From positions 61,843,371 to 61,907,370 of the forward strand of contig CM054060.1 of the NCBI GenBank assembly GCA_028641055.1: DNA of 64,000 bases, given 5' to 3'. This DNA is from Alopecurus myosuroides. Lineage: Eukaryota > Streptophyta > Magnoliopsida > Poales > Poaceae. Each line of letters begins with the position of its first letter. Positions within the stretch are counted from its first letter, which is position 1. The position numbers and the translations under genes were made by a program. Of this stretch, positions 25,866 to 35,190 are shown piece after piece. The notes under the pieces were generated by a model that worked only from the letters and a program-made list of their open reading frames with translations, was not told where the DNA came from and ran no database searches.

Positions 25866-28854
25866 ACGACCGAGCCCATTTGGAAAGTAAGCCTTTTCTA
25901 CAAAGATGATCATAAAAACAATAAAGTTGTGGAAGCAGACATGGAACCGGACGACATCTGCTATATGGAATTTATCAATTTGATTCAAAAAGTTGGCTTC
26001 AATGGCGCGCATCATTACCTGTACTGCAGGCTAAATAATGGTTGTGGTAAAGGAAAACTTGTTCCCATCGACCATGTTACTGATTTGGAGCCATTGGTAC
26101 GCATGCACTATAATGATAAGAAGATCAACATGTGTGTTTTTAGGGAGAAGGCCTTAACCGTTGATATTGCAACAAAAGAGTCTCCGCTTGATGATGGAAG
26201 TGGATCCACCAGAAAGAAGCGACCGATCACTCTCACAGGTTATACTTCCATCCCAAATCTCCAACGCGAAACTCCTTCAATTCAGACTTTAATAAATATT
26301 TTCCCGGTAACATTTTTATGCATTCCTTAACTAATCCACAATTTTGATAAACATGCAGTTAGGGATGCAACTTATGAGGAACAAGCTTCAAACGAAACAG
26401 AAGCTACAGTCAATGGTACACAAGTTCATTAATTCTTAATCAGGTTTCTGAATTATGCAGAATGCTAATGCTTTGTCCATTTATTGTTAACATGTTCAGT
26501 AATCAAGAAAGGATCTGTCAACATGACAAGGGTTGAAAGTTTACAAGAATATAAAAAAAGTCAGGGAAAACATAGATGTGGTAATTTATTTTTGACAATT
26601 ATGCTTTGTCTAAGATTTATTATAATGCATAAAAACCACGATTCCTGATTCAGTACAAATGTTAACCCTGAAACGGGAACTGAACAATCTAACACTGTTG
26701 TGTCCGAAACTGACATGTGTGTCCTTACTGAATGGCCTTCCCATGCTCGCCGCTATCGCTACGGCGCTACGAAACTGTACTAGCTATTTTTTTTACACAT
26801 GTGTCCTAATTTCTTACAATCAACTACAAAATAAATTGTTTCTTTGTGTGTGTTTTGGGATGTAGGCGATGACATACAGAAGAAGAAAGGGCGAGGTGTA
26901 GTGAAAGGTTTGAAAGCCAGTAAGAAGCGTCATGCCAATGGATCTGCAAAGCTAGGTGTTGATTTCTCTGATACATTGGGCGGTCCCGTAGGAATGAACA
27001 ACAGTTCATTCAAGGATGACGTGGTAATCATAATGAAAAGAAGGTTACCAATTATTGGAGTGAGGAGGTGGTCAAACATTCACCCTGACATCCATCGACT
27101 CATCGTCGCAGATATGTTGGTGAGTACAGTTATTTGCTCACATATGTTGTCTGTTTTTTTCGTCCATAATTAATGAAATACTACTAAACTAAGTCTATCT
27201 GTTTGTTCTACGCATTACAGGACATATATGAAATGGAAGATACAGCAGAAACAGCCGAAAAAATTCTTAAACTTGCAAAAGAGTGATACAGAGGCTGGCG
27301 AGGAAACCTAAGCAGCACTTACAAGGCATACAAAACAGATGATGCCAGAAGGGCAGTTAAACCAGAAGATTTACAAAAAGAAGAGTGGGAATGGCTGATC
27401 GAGTACTTTGGCACTGGTCCGAAATTCCGGGTTATTTCTATACTCCCTGTTTGCGAATTTTGTACTATCATGAAATGGCTTGTCTAACAAGTGTTTTTTT
27501 ATAACTGAATGAGCAGGAACTCAGCCAAAAGAACACGGAAAACCGTACGCAGCTGAAGATAAAACACATAGTAGGATCAAAATCCTACTCTCAACTCAGT
27601 TTTGAGAATGTATGGGCCTACTCACTATGCATGCGTCGGTGTTCACTGTGCTTTAATGTTTATAGCATCTAATTGTTGCACTACTTGTAGAGGAATTCGG
27701 AAACTGGAGAAGAGCCAGACTGTGTTGCTCTCTGGAAACTGACCCACACAAAGAATGAAACATGGACTACCACAGAGTCCAGGGATATTTACGTGAGTTA
27801 ACTGACTTAGAAGCTACTCTAAACATATTTACTGTTCTCCATCTTTGATGTTTCTTCATCTGATTTGAGAGTTTTTTTCGTAATCAGGACACAGCATGTA
27901 AAGAGATTGAAAACAGATCAAAGGAAACTGATGTTCCAGTGTCAGCTGAACAAAGAATCAATATTTTCAAGAAAGCATATAAAGATATCGTTGATTGCAA
28001 GTCATCGCAGCCTAGTGGGTTCGGATACATGGCCAAGGTGCAAACTAGTTCTCAGAGGTATAAGTTGCAGGTTGAGGAGAAAGCTCGTGCTATGGCGGAG
28101 ACCCAAAAAGTAAACTCCGAGCTCACCCAGAAGGTCACTACTTCAGAACAGAAGTTACTAGATGAACGTGCAAGCATGAAAGAGAAGCTTAATTTAGAGC
28201 GGGCTGAGAGAGAAAATCTTGAGGCGAGGTTAATGGATGAGCTTGCTCAAAGGACAAAATGATGGAGTTGGAGAGAAACTAAAGACAAGAATTTGAAAAA
28301 AAAAACTTGGTTGCACAGTTTAACTCACAGTTCCAGGCAAAGTTTGAAGAGATCTCCGCACAGATGGAAAAGCAGAAGACGACTACACCTCAGGTGATGA
28401 TAGTCATGCGATTGCAAACTCGTAAGATTTAGTTGTTTACTTGCGTTCCTAACAGTGCACTTTGTTTTTGCAGCCGTTTAAGAAGTCGAACCAGCAACCA
28501 TCACTTGCAAACAGCCCTGCTAAGAAAATAATTCCTCCGCACAGCACGATACAGAATAGTCGAATATATAAAGTAATTGTAAGTCACAAACTTGTACAAT
28601 TCGGTGCTAGTACATTCTGTTTCTGCTTCACCCACACTATAGCGTTGCTGCACCCACCCTATATACTTGCTGCAGTTTATGTTTCACTATGGGTTGTGAC
28701 TTCGTTGAGTTACAACAACTGTTTTTGCTTCATCCACACACTATAGTCTGCTGGTTCTTATGTTTCAGTATGTGTTATTGCTGACTAGACTCACAACTTT
28801 TTTTTTTACTATTTATTGTAGGACGGCAATCAAACTTCTGATGGAAAAAAATAG
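25866..28854 (+). pseudogene. TNPA-like / plant transposase (Ptta/En/Spm family) gene of the CACTA
   Basis: A multi-exon plus-strand gene diverging from TNP2. An exon from about 25866 encodes EPIWKVSLFYKDDHKNNK...CYMEFINLIQK. Later exons encode GVVKGLKASKKRHANGSAK (about 26868), RRLPIIGVRRWSNIHPDIHR, then DIYEMEDTAETAEKILKLAK (27223). Next come NTENRTQLKIKHIVGSKSYS, the Ptta/En/Spm signature region (about 27520-27610), LWKLTHTKNETWTT, and a coiled-coil tail LTQKVTTSEQKLLDERASMK...ERAERENLEARLMDEL. Most junctions have GT/AG borders. A TGA after KLAKE (about 27284) breaks the domain, and another TGA (28259-28261) closes the coiled-coil frame early. Family knowledge: TNPA proteins bind subterminal repeats. 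A final short exon ends at 28854. Confidence 0.8.
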
Positions 28855-29379
28855 CTGCACTGGATGCTACATCACGTTCCTACAATATATTTCAGTTTGA
28901 TTTGATCTTGATTTGATCCATATTGCACGAGAATTTCATTTGTATATATTATAAATAGCTGTGAGAACTATTATTTTGTGTAAATAAACATATTTTACGT
29001 ACGGTTTTGAACATTTTAATTCAATGCCCGTATTTTTTGTTTCCCAATTTTTTTTATTTTTTTTCTTTAACGTGGCAATAGGTAATTTACCACGATAAAT
29101 GTAGTGTTGCGTGAAGCCTCAGTCGCCACAACAAAGTGTTTTGTTGAAATAGACTCTCACCACCATGAGGGAGACATCGTCGCAATATTTTTTTCTCCAC
29201 CAAACTAACTTTGTTGCCATAGTTAATTCACGCCACCAAACTAACTTCGTTGCAATAGAGAATGCCCATACTTCTCTCCACGAAACTAAAATTTGTAGAA
29301 ATAGAATGGCGCAACGAATAGTTGAAATTGTCGCAGTTGTTTCTAGCTACTAAAATTTGGAGGTTGCGAATAGTACATC
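28855..29379. repeat. CACTA right subterminal region, first part
   Basis: AT-rich sequence follows the TNPA-like gene. From about 29070 there are many short motifs (GTGGCAATAG, TTGCAATAG, CGCCACCAAAC) like those at the left end. The last 107 bases before 29380 form one unit of a 106-base tandem repeat that resumes at 30530. Confidence 0.6.
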
Positions 29380-29869
29380 CACTACTAGGAAAATGGCTAT
29401 AGATGGACTAGCATCAGTGGCGCACCATGTAGCCGTGCGCCACTGATACGGTTGGGAGAAAACAGGTCCAAGCATCAGTGGCGCACCATGTATTCATGCG
29501 CCACTGATGCTCACCGTGCACAGGTACGCCACTGATACCTGGCACCCATGTATGTCCATTAGTATCAGTGGCGCACCAGTGCACGGTGCGCCACTGATTC
29601 TCCATAGCATCAGTGGCGCACCATGCACGGTGCGCCACTGATACCTGACACCCATGTATGTCCATTAGTATCAGTGGCGCATGGTGTATGGTGCGCCACT
29701 GATGCTATGAAGAATCAGTGGCGCACCGTGCATGATGCGCCACTGATACTAATGGATATACATGAGTGCCTAGTATCAGTGGCGCACCGTGCATGATGCG
29801 CCACTGATGCTATGGACATACATGGGTGCCAGGTATCAGTGGCGCACCGGTGAGCGGTGTGCCACTGAT

Positions 29870-30165
29870 GCTCTGGTCAAACTATGGTCAACTTGTCAAA
29901 CGGTGGTCAATCTATGGTCAAACTATTGAAATTTTTGTCAAACTATGGTCAACAGGTGGTCAAACTAGTCAAACTGTGGTCAACATGTGGTCAAACTATT
30001 CAAATTATGTCAAACTATTCAAACGTTGGTCAATGTATATTCAAACTATGGTGAGGCGTTGGTCAAACTGTGGTCAACGTGTGGTCAAACTAGTGAAACT
30101 CTAGTCAATGTGTGGTCAAACTATTCAAACTTGGGTCAAACTTTTCAAATTATTGTTATCAAACT
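29870..30165 (+). repeat. Degenerate GGTCAAAC short tandem tract
   Basis: About 20 copies of a variable GGTCAAACT or GGTCAAC motif occur at irregular 10-20 base spacing. The open frame across it simply repeats WSN/VKL-type residues and is not convincing as a gene. Confidence 0.8.
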
Positions 30166-30264
30166 TAAACGGTAAATATGTGACATCATTCTCACAGGCT
30201 TAATACGATTGATATGATACATATATCAATAAGTTTCAACATCTTTCCCGGGACTGCAGTCGAA

Positions 30265-30333
30265 TGGAACTAAGATGTTAAGCGTGCTAGGGCTGGAGTA
30301 GTTTGAGGATGGGTGACCTAGTGGGAAGTTGAC
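30265..30333 (+). ncRNA. 5S rRNA-derived segment (pseudogene-like)
   Basis: The stretch aligns without gaps to the 3' half of plant 5S rRNA at roughly 77% identity by eye. It has two exact blocks, GTTAAGCGTGCT and GGATGGGTGACCT, which cover the internal RNA polymerase III control region (A box, intermediate element and C box) of 5S genes. The 5' half of 5S is not recognisable. An A-rich run (AATAAAAAAAACATTTAAAA) follows about 20 bases downstream. It is a 5S-derived module inside a small CACTA element, not a functional rRNA gene. Confidence 0.8.
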
Positions 30334-30529
30334 CAAAATTGGTGAGTGAATAAAAAAAACATTTAAAAAAAATTGGGGATGGTGCGCCACTGATAAGGAA
30401 TCTGTGGCGCATCGCACTGGTGCGCCACTGATGCTCTGGAGTATCGGTGGCGCAATAGTAGTGGCGTACCATGGTGCGCCACTGATTGTTCAAAGTGGTG
30501 CGCCACTGATGCCCTTTTTCCTAGTAGTG

Positions 30530-30848
30530 ATCTCGCCACGAAAATAAAATTTGTCGAAATACAATGGCGCCATGAAAAGTTAAAATTGTCGCTGTTGTTT
30601 CTAGCAACTTAAAATGTGGATGTTGCGAATACTACATCTCGCCACGAAAATAAAATTTGTCGAAATACAATGGCGCCACGAAAATTTGAAATTGTCGCAG
30701 TTGTTTCTAGCAACTTAAAATGTGGATGTTGCGAATACTACATCTCGCCACGAAACTAAAATTTGTAGAAATTGAATGGCGCCACGAATAATTAAAATTG
30801 TCGCGCTTGTTTATGGCTACTAATATTAAGGCCGTTGCGATTACTATT
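30530..30848. repeat. 106-bp tandem repeats in the CACTA subterminal region
   Basis: Units begin TCTCGCCACGAAA at 30531, 30637 and 30743, giving a 106-base period. A further unit lies left of the nested CACTA derivative (about 29273-29379). Each carries GTTGCGAATACTACATC. This looks like amplified transposase-binding repeats. Confidence 0.85.
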
Positions 30849-31271
30849 TCAAAATCATCTTACCACGCTTGATTGTGTGTGGCAAATCGTTGTTTCCACG
30901 CGTATAATGTTTGTTGCCATAGTTTTTTGCCACACAACTGGACGTGGCAAATAAACTCGACTTTTGCAACGAAAGAGCAGGCGCAACGGAACACTCGCCG
31001 TTGCCACATTGGTCACTCGCCACGTTTCGTTATTGTTGCACTAGAGGTGTACCAACGAAAAACGTACGTTGCGTTAGGTGCGAGACGCAACGGAAAAGTG
31101 CGTGGCAATTGGCCCAGTAAATGGTTGCAACTGGTTAATTTTGTAGCCACGTATCTACCTGCGCAGAGACAGGCTTCTACCACGCGATTTTTCGCAACGC
31201 TTCCCAACGAAACTGATTTCGATACAACACAAACCTATTGCGACGATAGGCCACTTGTTACAACGACTATG
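30849..31271. repeat. CACTA right subterminal region, outer part
   Basis: Dense short motifs in both orientations (TTGCCA, CAACGAA, GCAACGG, TTGCGACGATAG) mirror the left end. The plus-strand frame of 167 codons here (30873-31376) consists of these repeats and runs across the transposon terminus, so I do not regard it as a gene. Confidence 0.7.
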
Positions 31272-31302
31272 TTCGTTGCAATAGACCGGTTTTCTTGTAG
31301 TG
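31272..31302 (-). repeat. CACTA right terminal inverted repeat
   Basis: The reverse complement begins CACTACAAGAAAACCGGTC and matches 117-147 at 29 of 31 positions. GGT follows at 31303-31305. Confidence 0.95.
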
Positions 31303-31474
31303 GGTTAGGGTTCTTATATGTTAGGGCTAGATATTTGTTAGGGTTAGGCTTCTTATATGTTAGGGTACTATGGTAATTAGGTCAAATATTAGGAATAGGA
31401 ATACAAGTTAATATTGGCATGAGTAGTAATGAATTGTTTAAAAATTTCACATTGTTGTCTTTAATATTGTAGGA

Positions 31475-31945
31475 ATGTCGAGAATTGTTCATGTTCATCA
31501 TGTGGACATGGACGCATTCATGAAAGGTGATTTGCAACCGGATCCGTATGAGATATCCTTGGTCTTCGAGCGTAGTCATACCTATGCGAAGGTTTTGGAA
31601 CAAGTTGGAGTTGAGTTGAATTGGATGGACCGAAGTGATGAAGTAGAGTTGGAGGGAAGACGTAACGCGGGCCATGGAGTGCACCTTCGTTGGAAGTTTG
31701 TGCCTATCAACTCTGAGCTACGTTGGGTTGCATACAAGGAGACCATGGCAGAGTCACTAGACAAGTCTCTCTAGTTATTTGCCACTAAAAAGGTCGATGC
31801 TCGTGTGAACATGGACTTGAACCGTTGTGCCTCCCCATTTCATGGTACGAGTCCAACACTCACAAACCTATATGTAGTGTTTAAACCTCCTTCCACCCAA
31901 CATGAAGTGAGGAAAACTTTGAGCCCCATTACAAATAACTAAGAT
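31475..31945 (+). pseudogene. MULE transposase, N-terminal leader region
   Basis: The frame starts MSRIVHVHHVDMDAFMKGD and contains LVFERSHTYAKVLEQV and VHLRWKFVPINSELRW. It resembles the N-terminal PB1-like leader of many grass Mutator-like transposases. A stop follows SLDKSL at 31772. The same frame continues (VDARVNMDLNRC, NLYVVFKPP) to another stop near 31940, then resumes at 31952. The 170 bases upstream (31303-31474) are AT-rich with TTAGGG-like motifs and no gene. Confidence 0.65.
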
Positions 31946-31951
31946 GAGGCA

Positions 31952-33612
31952 TTGAGGAGAAATAATGAGTATGAGTATAATGAGAATGGAGTCGAACTCC
32001 ATGAAAACAATCTTGGAGATTTGGACACATATTATGTGCAAGAGACTATGGATCATGACATACCTTATTCTCGATGCTATGCATCAGGGTCGGATGACGA
32101 GGGTCCGGATGAAGAAGTTGATTTGGAGAGGTTCACAGCCAAGGAGGCGGAAGCTTTCAAGAAGGTATTGGGACGGGATCATTGGATTCCGTTGTTTTTT
32201 TATCTTAGTCTTGCGGATGAAGGCACGATGGACATCGGAAAGGGTACAGTTCTCGGAGCTAGACCAACTTCTTACCGGGATATGAATCACGTGGAGAGTG
32301 GGATATATCCTGGTTTGAAGTTTCCAACGTTGTTGGAATTTCAGATATGGATCAAGGAGTACTCGGGGAAGTACCATCGTCCGTTTATAGTTGTTCACTC
32401 GGACAGAAAGAAGTGTTACACGGATGCTTGCTTGAAGGATGGATGTCCATGGATTATGTGTGCAAAACCATTCGAAAGAGGCCCCGAATGGAACATATCT
32501 AGTTGTGCGACAACTCACATATGCCGAGGCAAGAAGCTTGATGGAAAGAAAGTGAATCAAGACCACCGATAACTCGCATCCGAGTTCACGCTAGTAGGCT
32601 TTCAAACTCCATCTCGTCACTTCCAACGATGAGTATTAAGAGTGTCATGGAACTTGTGGAGAACCTTTTTCACTACAAGGTCAAGTACAGAAAGGCATGG
32701 AAGGCAAATCAATCCGCATTCAAGATGTTGTACGGTGACTGGGAAGAAGCATACAACCGAATCCCTAGGTTGTTGGGAGCCATGGCCGCCACTAATCCTA
32801 GGATGGTTCATGTGGTTGAGCCTTATGGGGAAAAAACAAGGATCCTCAACGGAAAGATTGTCCGTGTATTTGGCCATGCATTTTGGGCATTTGAGAAATG
32901 TGTGAGTGCTTTTGAACATTGTGGACCGGTCATCTCCATTGATGGCACGTTTTTGACCGGTCCATACATGGGCACTCTATTGGTTGCAATAGGAAATGAT
33001 GCCAATAACCGTTTGGTGCCATTGTCTGTTGCTTTGGTAGATGCAGAGAAAAATGTTAACTGGGCATGGTACTTTCATCTTATGAGGACCAAGGTATTCT
33101 TGCCTAAAAGGGAAATATGTGTCATCTCGGGTCGCCGTCAAGGAATTCTAAATGCGGCTGATATTGAGATTCCTGGCCATGCTCCTTTGCACCATAGATT
33201 GTGCATGAGGCATTTTTGTTCAAACTTCTATAGGGCATCTGGGAGCAAGCAGTTGACCAATGATTTCCCAGATTGTTGTTTGGCTTTCTCCAAAAAGCGG
33301 TTCGCAAATTGTACGATAAACTGCTGGCTAATAGATCCCTCAACGCAGGTGGGCAAGAGTGGCTGAATAGGCACATTCACCTTACCAAGAAGTGGGCAAG
33401 ATCTTTTGATGAATATGGCCATATGTACGGTCATATGACAAGCAACATGGCAAAATGCTTCAACAAGGTTCTGAAGGGTGTGCGTGATTTGCCCGTGACC
33501 GCAATAGTTGAGTACACATTCACCAAGTTGAATGAGTATTTTCTGAAGCACTCAGAGGAAACAGATAAGCAGATTGTGGGAGACAACTAGCACAAATACA
33601 AGTATGAATTTC
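31952..33612 (+). pseudogene. MULE (Mutator-like) transposase, MuDR and DDE regions
   Basis: The first block encodes a MuDR-type N-terminal domain: KFPTLLEFQIWIKEYSGKYH, then DACLKDGCPWIMCA and SSCATTHICR with zinc-type Cys/His residues. After a stop (32572) and frameshift, 32629-33366 encodes the MULE transposase domain: WEEAYNRIPRLLGAM, PVISIDGTFLTGPY (first catalytic Asp), VALVDAEKNVNWAWYFHL, then VISGRRQGILNA. Family members usually have SDRxxGI there, so the second catalytic Asp is Gly. Another frameshift leads to 33273-33590 (WARSFDEYGHMYGHMTSNMA, where the following Glu of the usual AE-FN motif is Lys). The frame is cut at 33612 by an Athila-like element and continues at 40971. Confidence 0.85.
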
Positions 33613-35176
33613 TGATGGTGCATTTCTTTCATTCGTTGGGAGACCCCAAGAGGAAGGTGTGAAGAGCACAACATCAAGTTTTCCCTCAGAAAATAAACCA
33701 AGGTTGAATCGACCAGTAGGAGGACAAGCAACTTCTGAAGGTTGATGCAGTTGATGTGGTAGGGCGCACTACCGGTTCAACAACAACGTGGAACCTACAC
33801 AACACAATCAATTCATTTTGCCCCAACGAAGCAGTGAGGTTGTCAATCTCACCGGTTTTTGCTGATAACAAAGAGGTTAAATGTATGGTGTGAAAAATAG
33901 TATGAGAACAATGTGAAAATAGTGGAAGTAGTGTGAAAACAGTAATTGCAGTGGTTGTATTATCAGCATGAAAAAATGTACCGGGGTCCACACTTCACTA
34001 ATGGTGTCTCTCCATAAAAGATAGATACCATGTGTGGTGAAAAAATTACAGCTGGGAAATTTATAGATAATGAAACATGCATGACATGATGATTACTATG
34101 TGATTCATGCGAGCATTGCAACAAGACTCATAGACCGTTATCCAACTGCATCTATGACTAATAATCCACCCTCAGAATATCATCCAAACAAACTTTGGGT
34201 ATTAAGCTGCAAGCAACAGATAATCGCAGTAAGCAAAGTGTGTAATGTAAAGAATGTAAAACTTCGTTGTTTTCTCCCTAATGGCAACACCACATCCTCC
34301 ATCTGTCACGTTTCTGTCACTCGAGCACAGATGCAAAGGAGGCATGAACCCACTATCGAGCATAAATACTCCCTCTTGGAGTTACTAGTATCTACTTGGC
34401 CAGAGCATCTACTAACAACGGAGAGCATGCAGGATCATAAATAACTTACACATGAAGACAACATGATAGATTGATAATCAAGAGACGTAGCATTCAATAA
34501 TCATCGGATCCCAGCAAACACAACATGTTGAATTGCAACAATATGATCTCGGTCATGTAGGTCAGCTCACGAGATCTAAACATGAGGCATAAAGAGAAGA
34601 GAACAACCATCTAGCTACTGTTATGGACCCGTAGTCCAAGGATGAACTACTCACGCATCACTACGGAGGCGGGCATGGTGGTGTAGAGCCCTCCGGTGAT
34701 GATTTGCCCTCCCGGCAGGGTGCCGAGGAGAAATCCAGAACCCTCCCGATCTCAAGTTGACAATGACGGTGGCCTCGAGTGTTTTCATGGAAAAGTGGTA
34801 TATTTTTAGGGTTTACACCTCGGGGGGGAATAAATAGGGGAAAGGGCGATGGCGGTTGGCGCCCGAGGGGCCCACACCACCCCATGGCGCGGCGCCCTAT
34901 GGTGTGCCCCTCCTCCGGGCCTCTTTGGGGCTCCATGGAACCTTACGGAATTCTAAGACTTCTCGGCTTCGAATTTTCCAATTCCAAGAATATTTACAGA
35001 ACAACTTTTCTGAAACTAAAAACAACAGAAACAAGAACTCGCTCTGTGGCATCTTGTCAATAGGTTAGTCCCAGGAAATCGATAAAAAAAGGCATAAAGT
35101 GTAAATAAAACATGTAGCATAAGGCATGAAAACAACATGGAACATCATAAATTAAGGATACATTTATGACATATCA
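33613..35176 (-). repeat. LTR of the second Athila-like element (left copy)
   Basis: It starts TGATGGTGCATTTC and ends ATTTATGACATATCA. It repeats at 39377-40965 with scattered differences. Confidence 0.92.
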
Positions 35177-35190
35177 ACATCACCAAGCTT

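Larger units (their letters stand above)
29380..30529. mobile_element. Small non-autonomous CACTA derivative nested in the CACTA right end
   Basis: It begins CACTACTAGGAAAA and ends TTTTTCCTAGTAGTG, with a perfect 3-bp duplication ATC (29377-29379, 30530-30532). The empty site is visible in neighbouring repeat units, which read ACTACATCTCGCC without interruption. Both arms hold many inverted copies of ATCAGTGGCGCACC / GTGCGCCACTGAT, presumably transposase-binding sites. The centre holds a GGTCAAAC-rich tract (29870-30165) and a 5S rRNA-like segment (30265-30333). No protein is encoded. The termini differ from the host CACTA, so it was moved by another CACTA family. Confidence 0.93.
117..31302 (-). 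mobile_element. Giant CACTA (En/Spm) DNA transposon, 31.2 kb including nested insertions
   Basis: The element begins CACTACTAGAAAACCGG and ends in the inverted form finishing CTTGTAGTG. The terminal inverted repeats agree at 29 of 31 positions. A perfect 3-bp target duplication GGT (114-116 and 31303-31305) flanks it, as expected for CACTA elements. Inside are a TNP2-type transposase gene on the minus strand and a TNPA/Ptta-like gene on the plus strand, divergently arranged around 25.7 kb. Subterminal regions are full of short motifs such as TTGCAACGA and TTGCGAC. Removing the 21 kb LTR element and the 1.15 kb CACTA derivative leaves about 9 kb, a normal size for an autonomous CACTA. Both genes carry nonsense changes, so the copy is now non-autonomous. 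Strand is given for the TNP2 gene. Confidence 0.95.

Noticed and set aside
29380..30529. Regular palindromic repeats resembling a CRISPR array
   Set aside because: Repeats are inverted and irregularly spaced within a CACTA derivative with terminal repeats and a 3-bp duplication. This is a plant nuclear context.
31303..31375. TTAGGG motifs suggesting telomeric repeats
   Set aside because: Plant telomeres are TTTAGGG in uninterrupted tandem. Here GTTAGGG occurs irregularly within longer phrases (TTCTTATATGTTAGGG).
30873..31376. 167-codon plus-strand frame
   Set aside because: It is built from subterminal repeats and runs across the CACTA terminus into flanking DNA.
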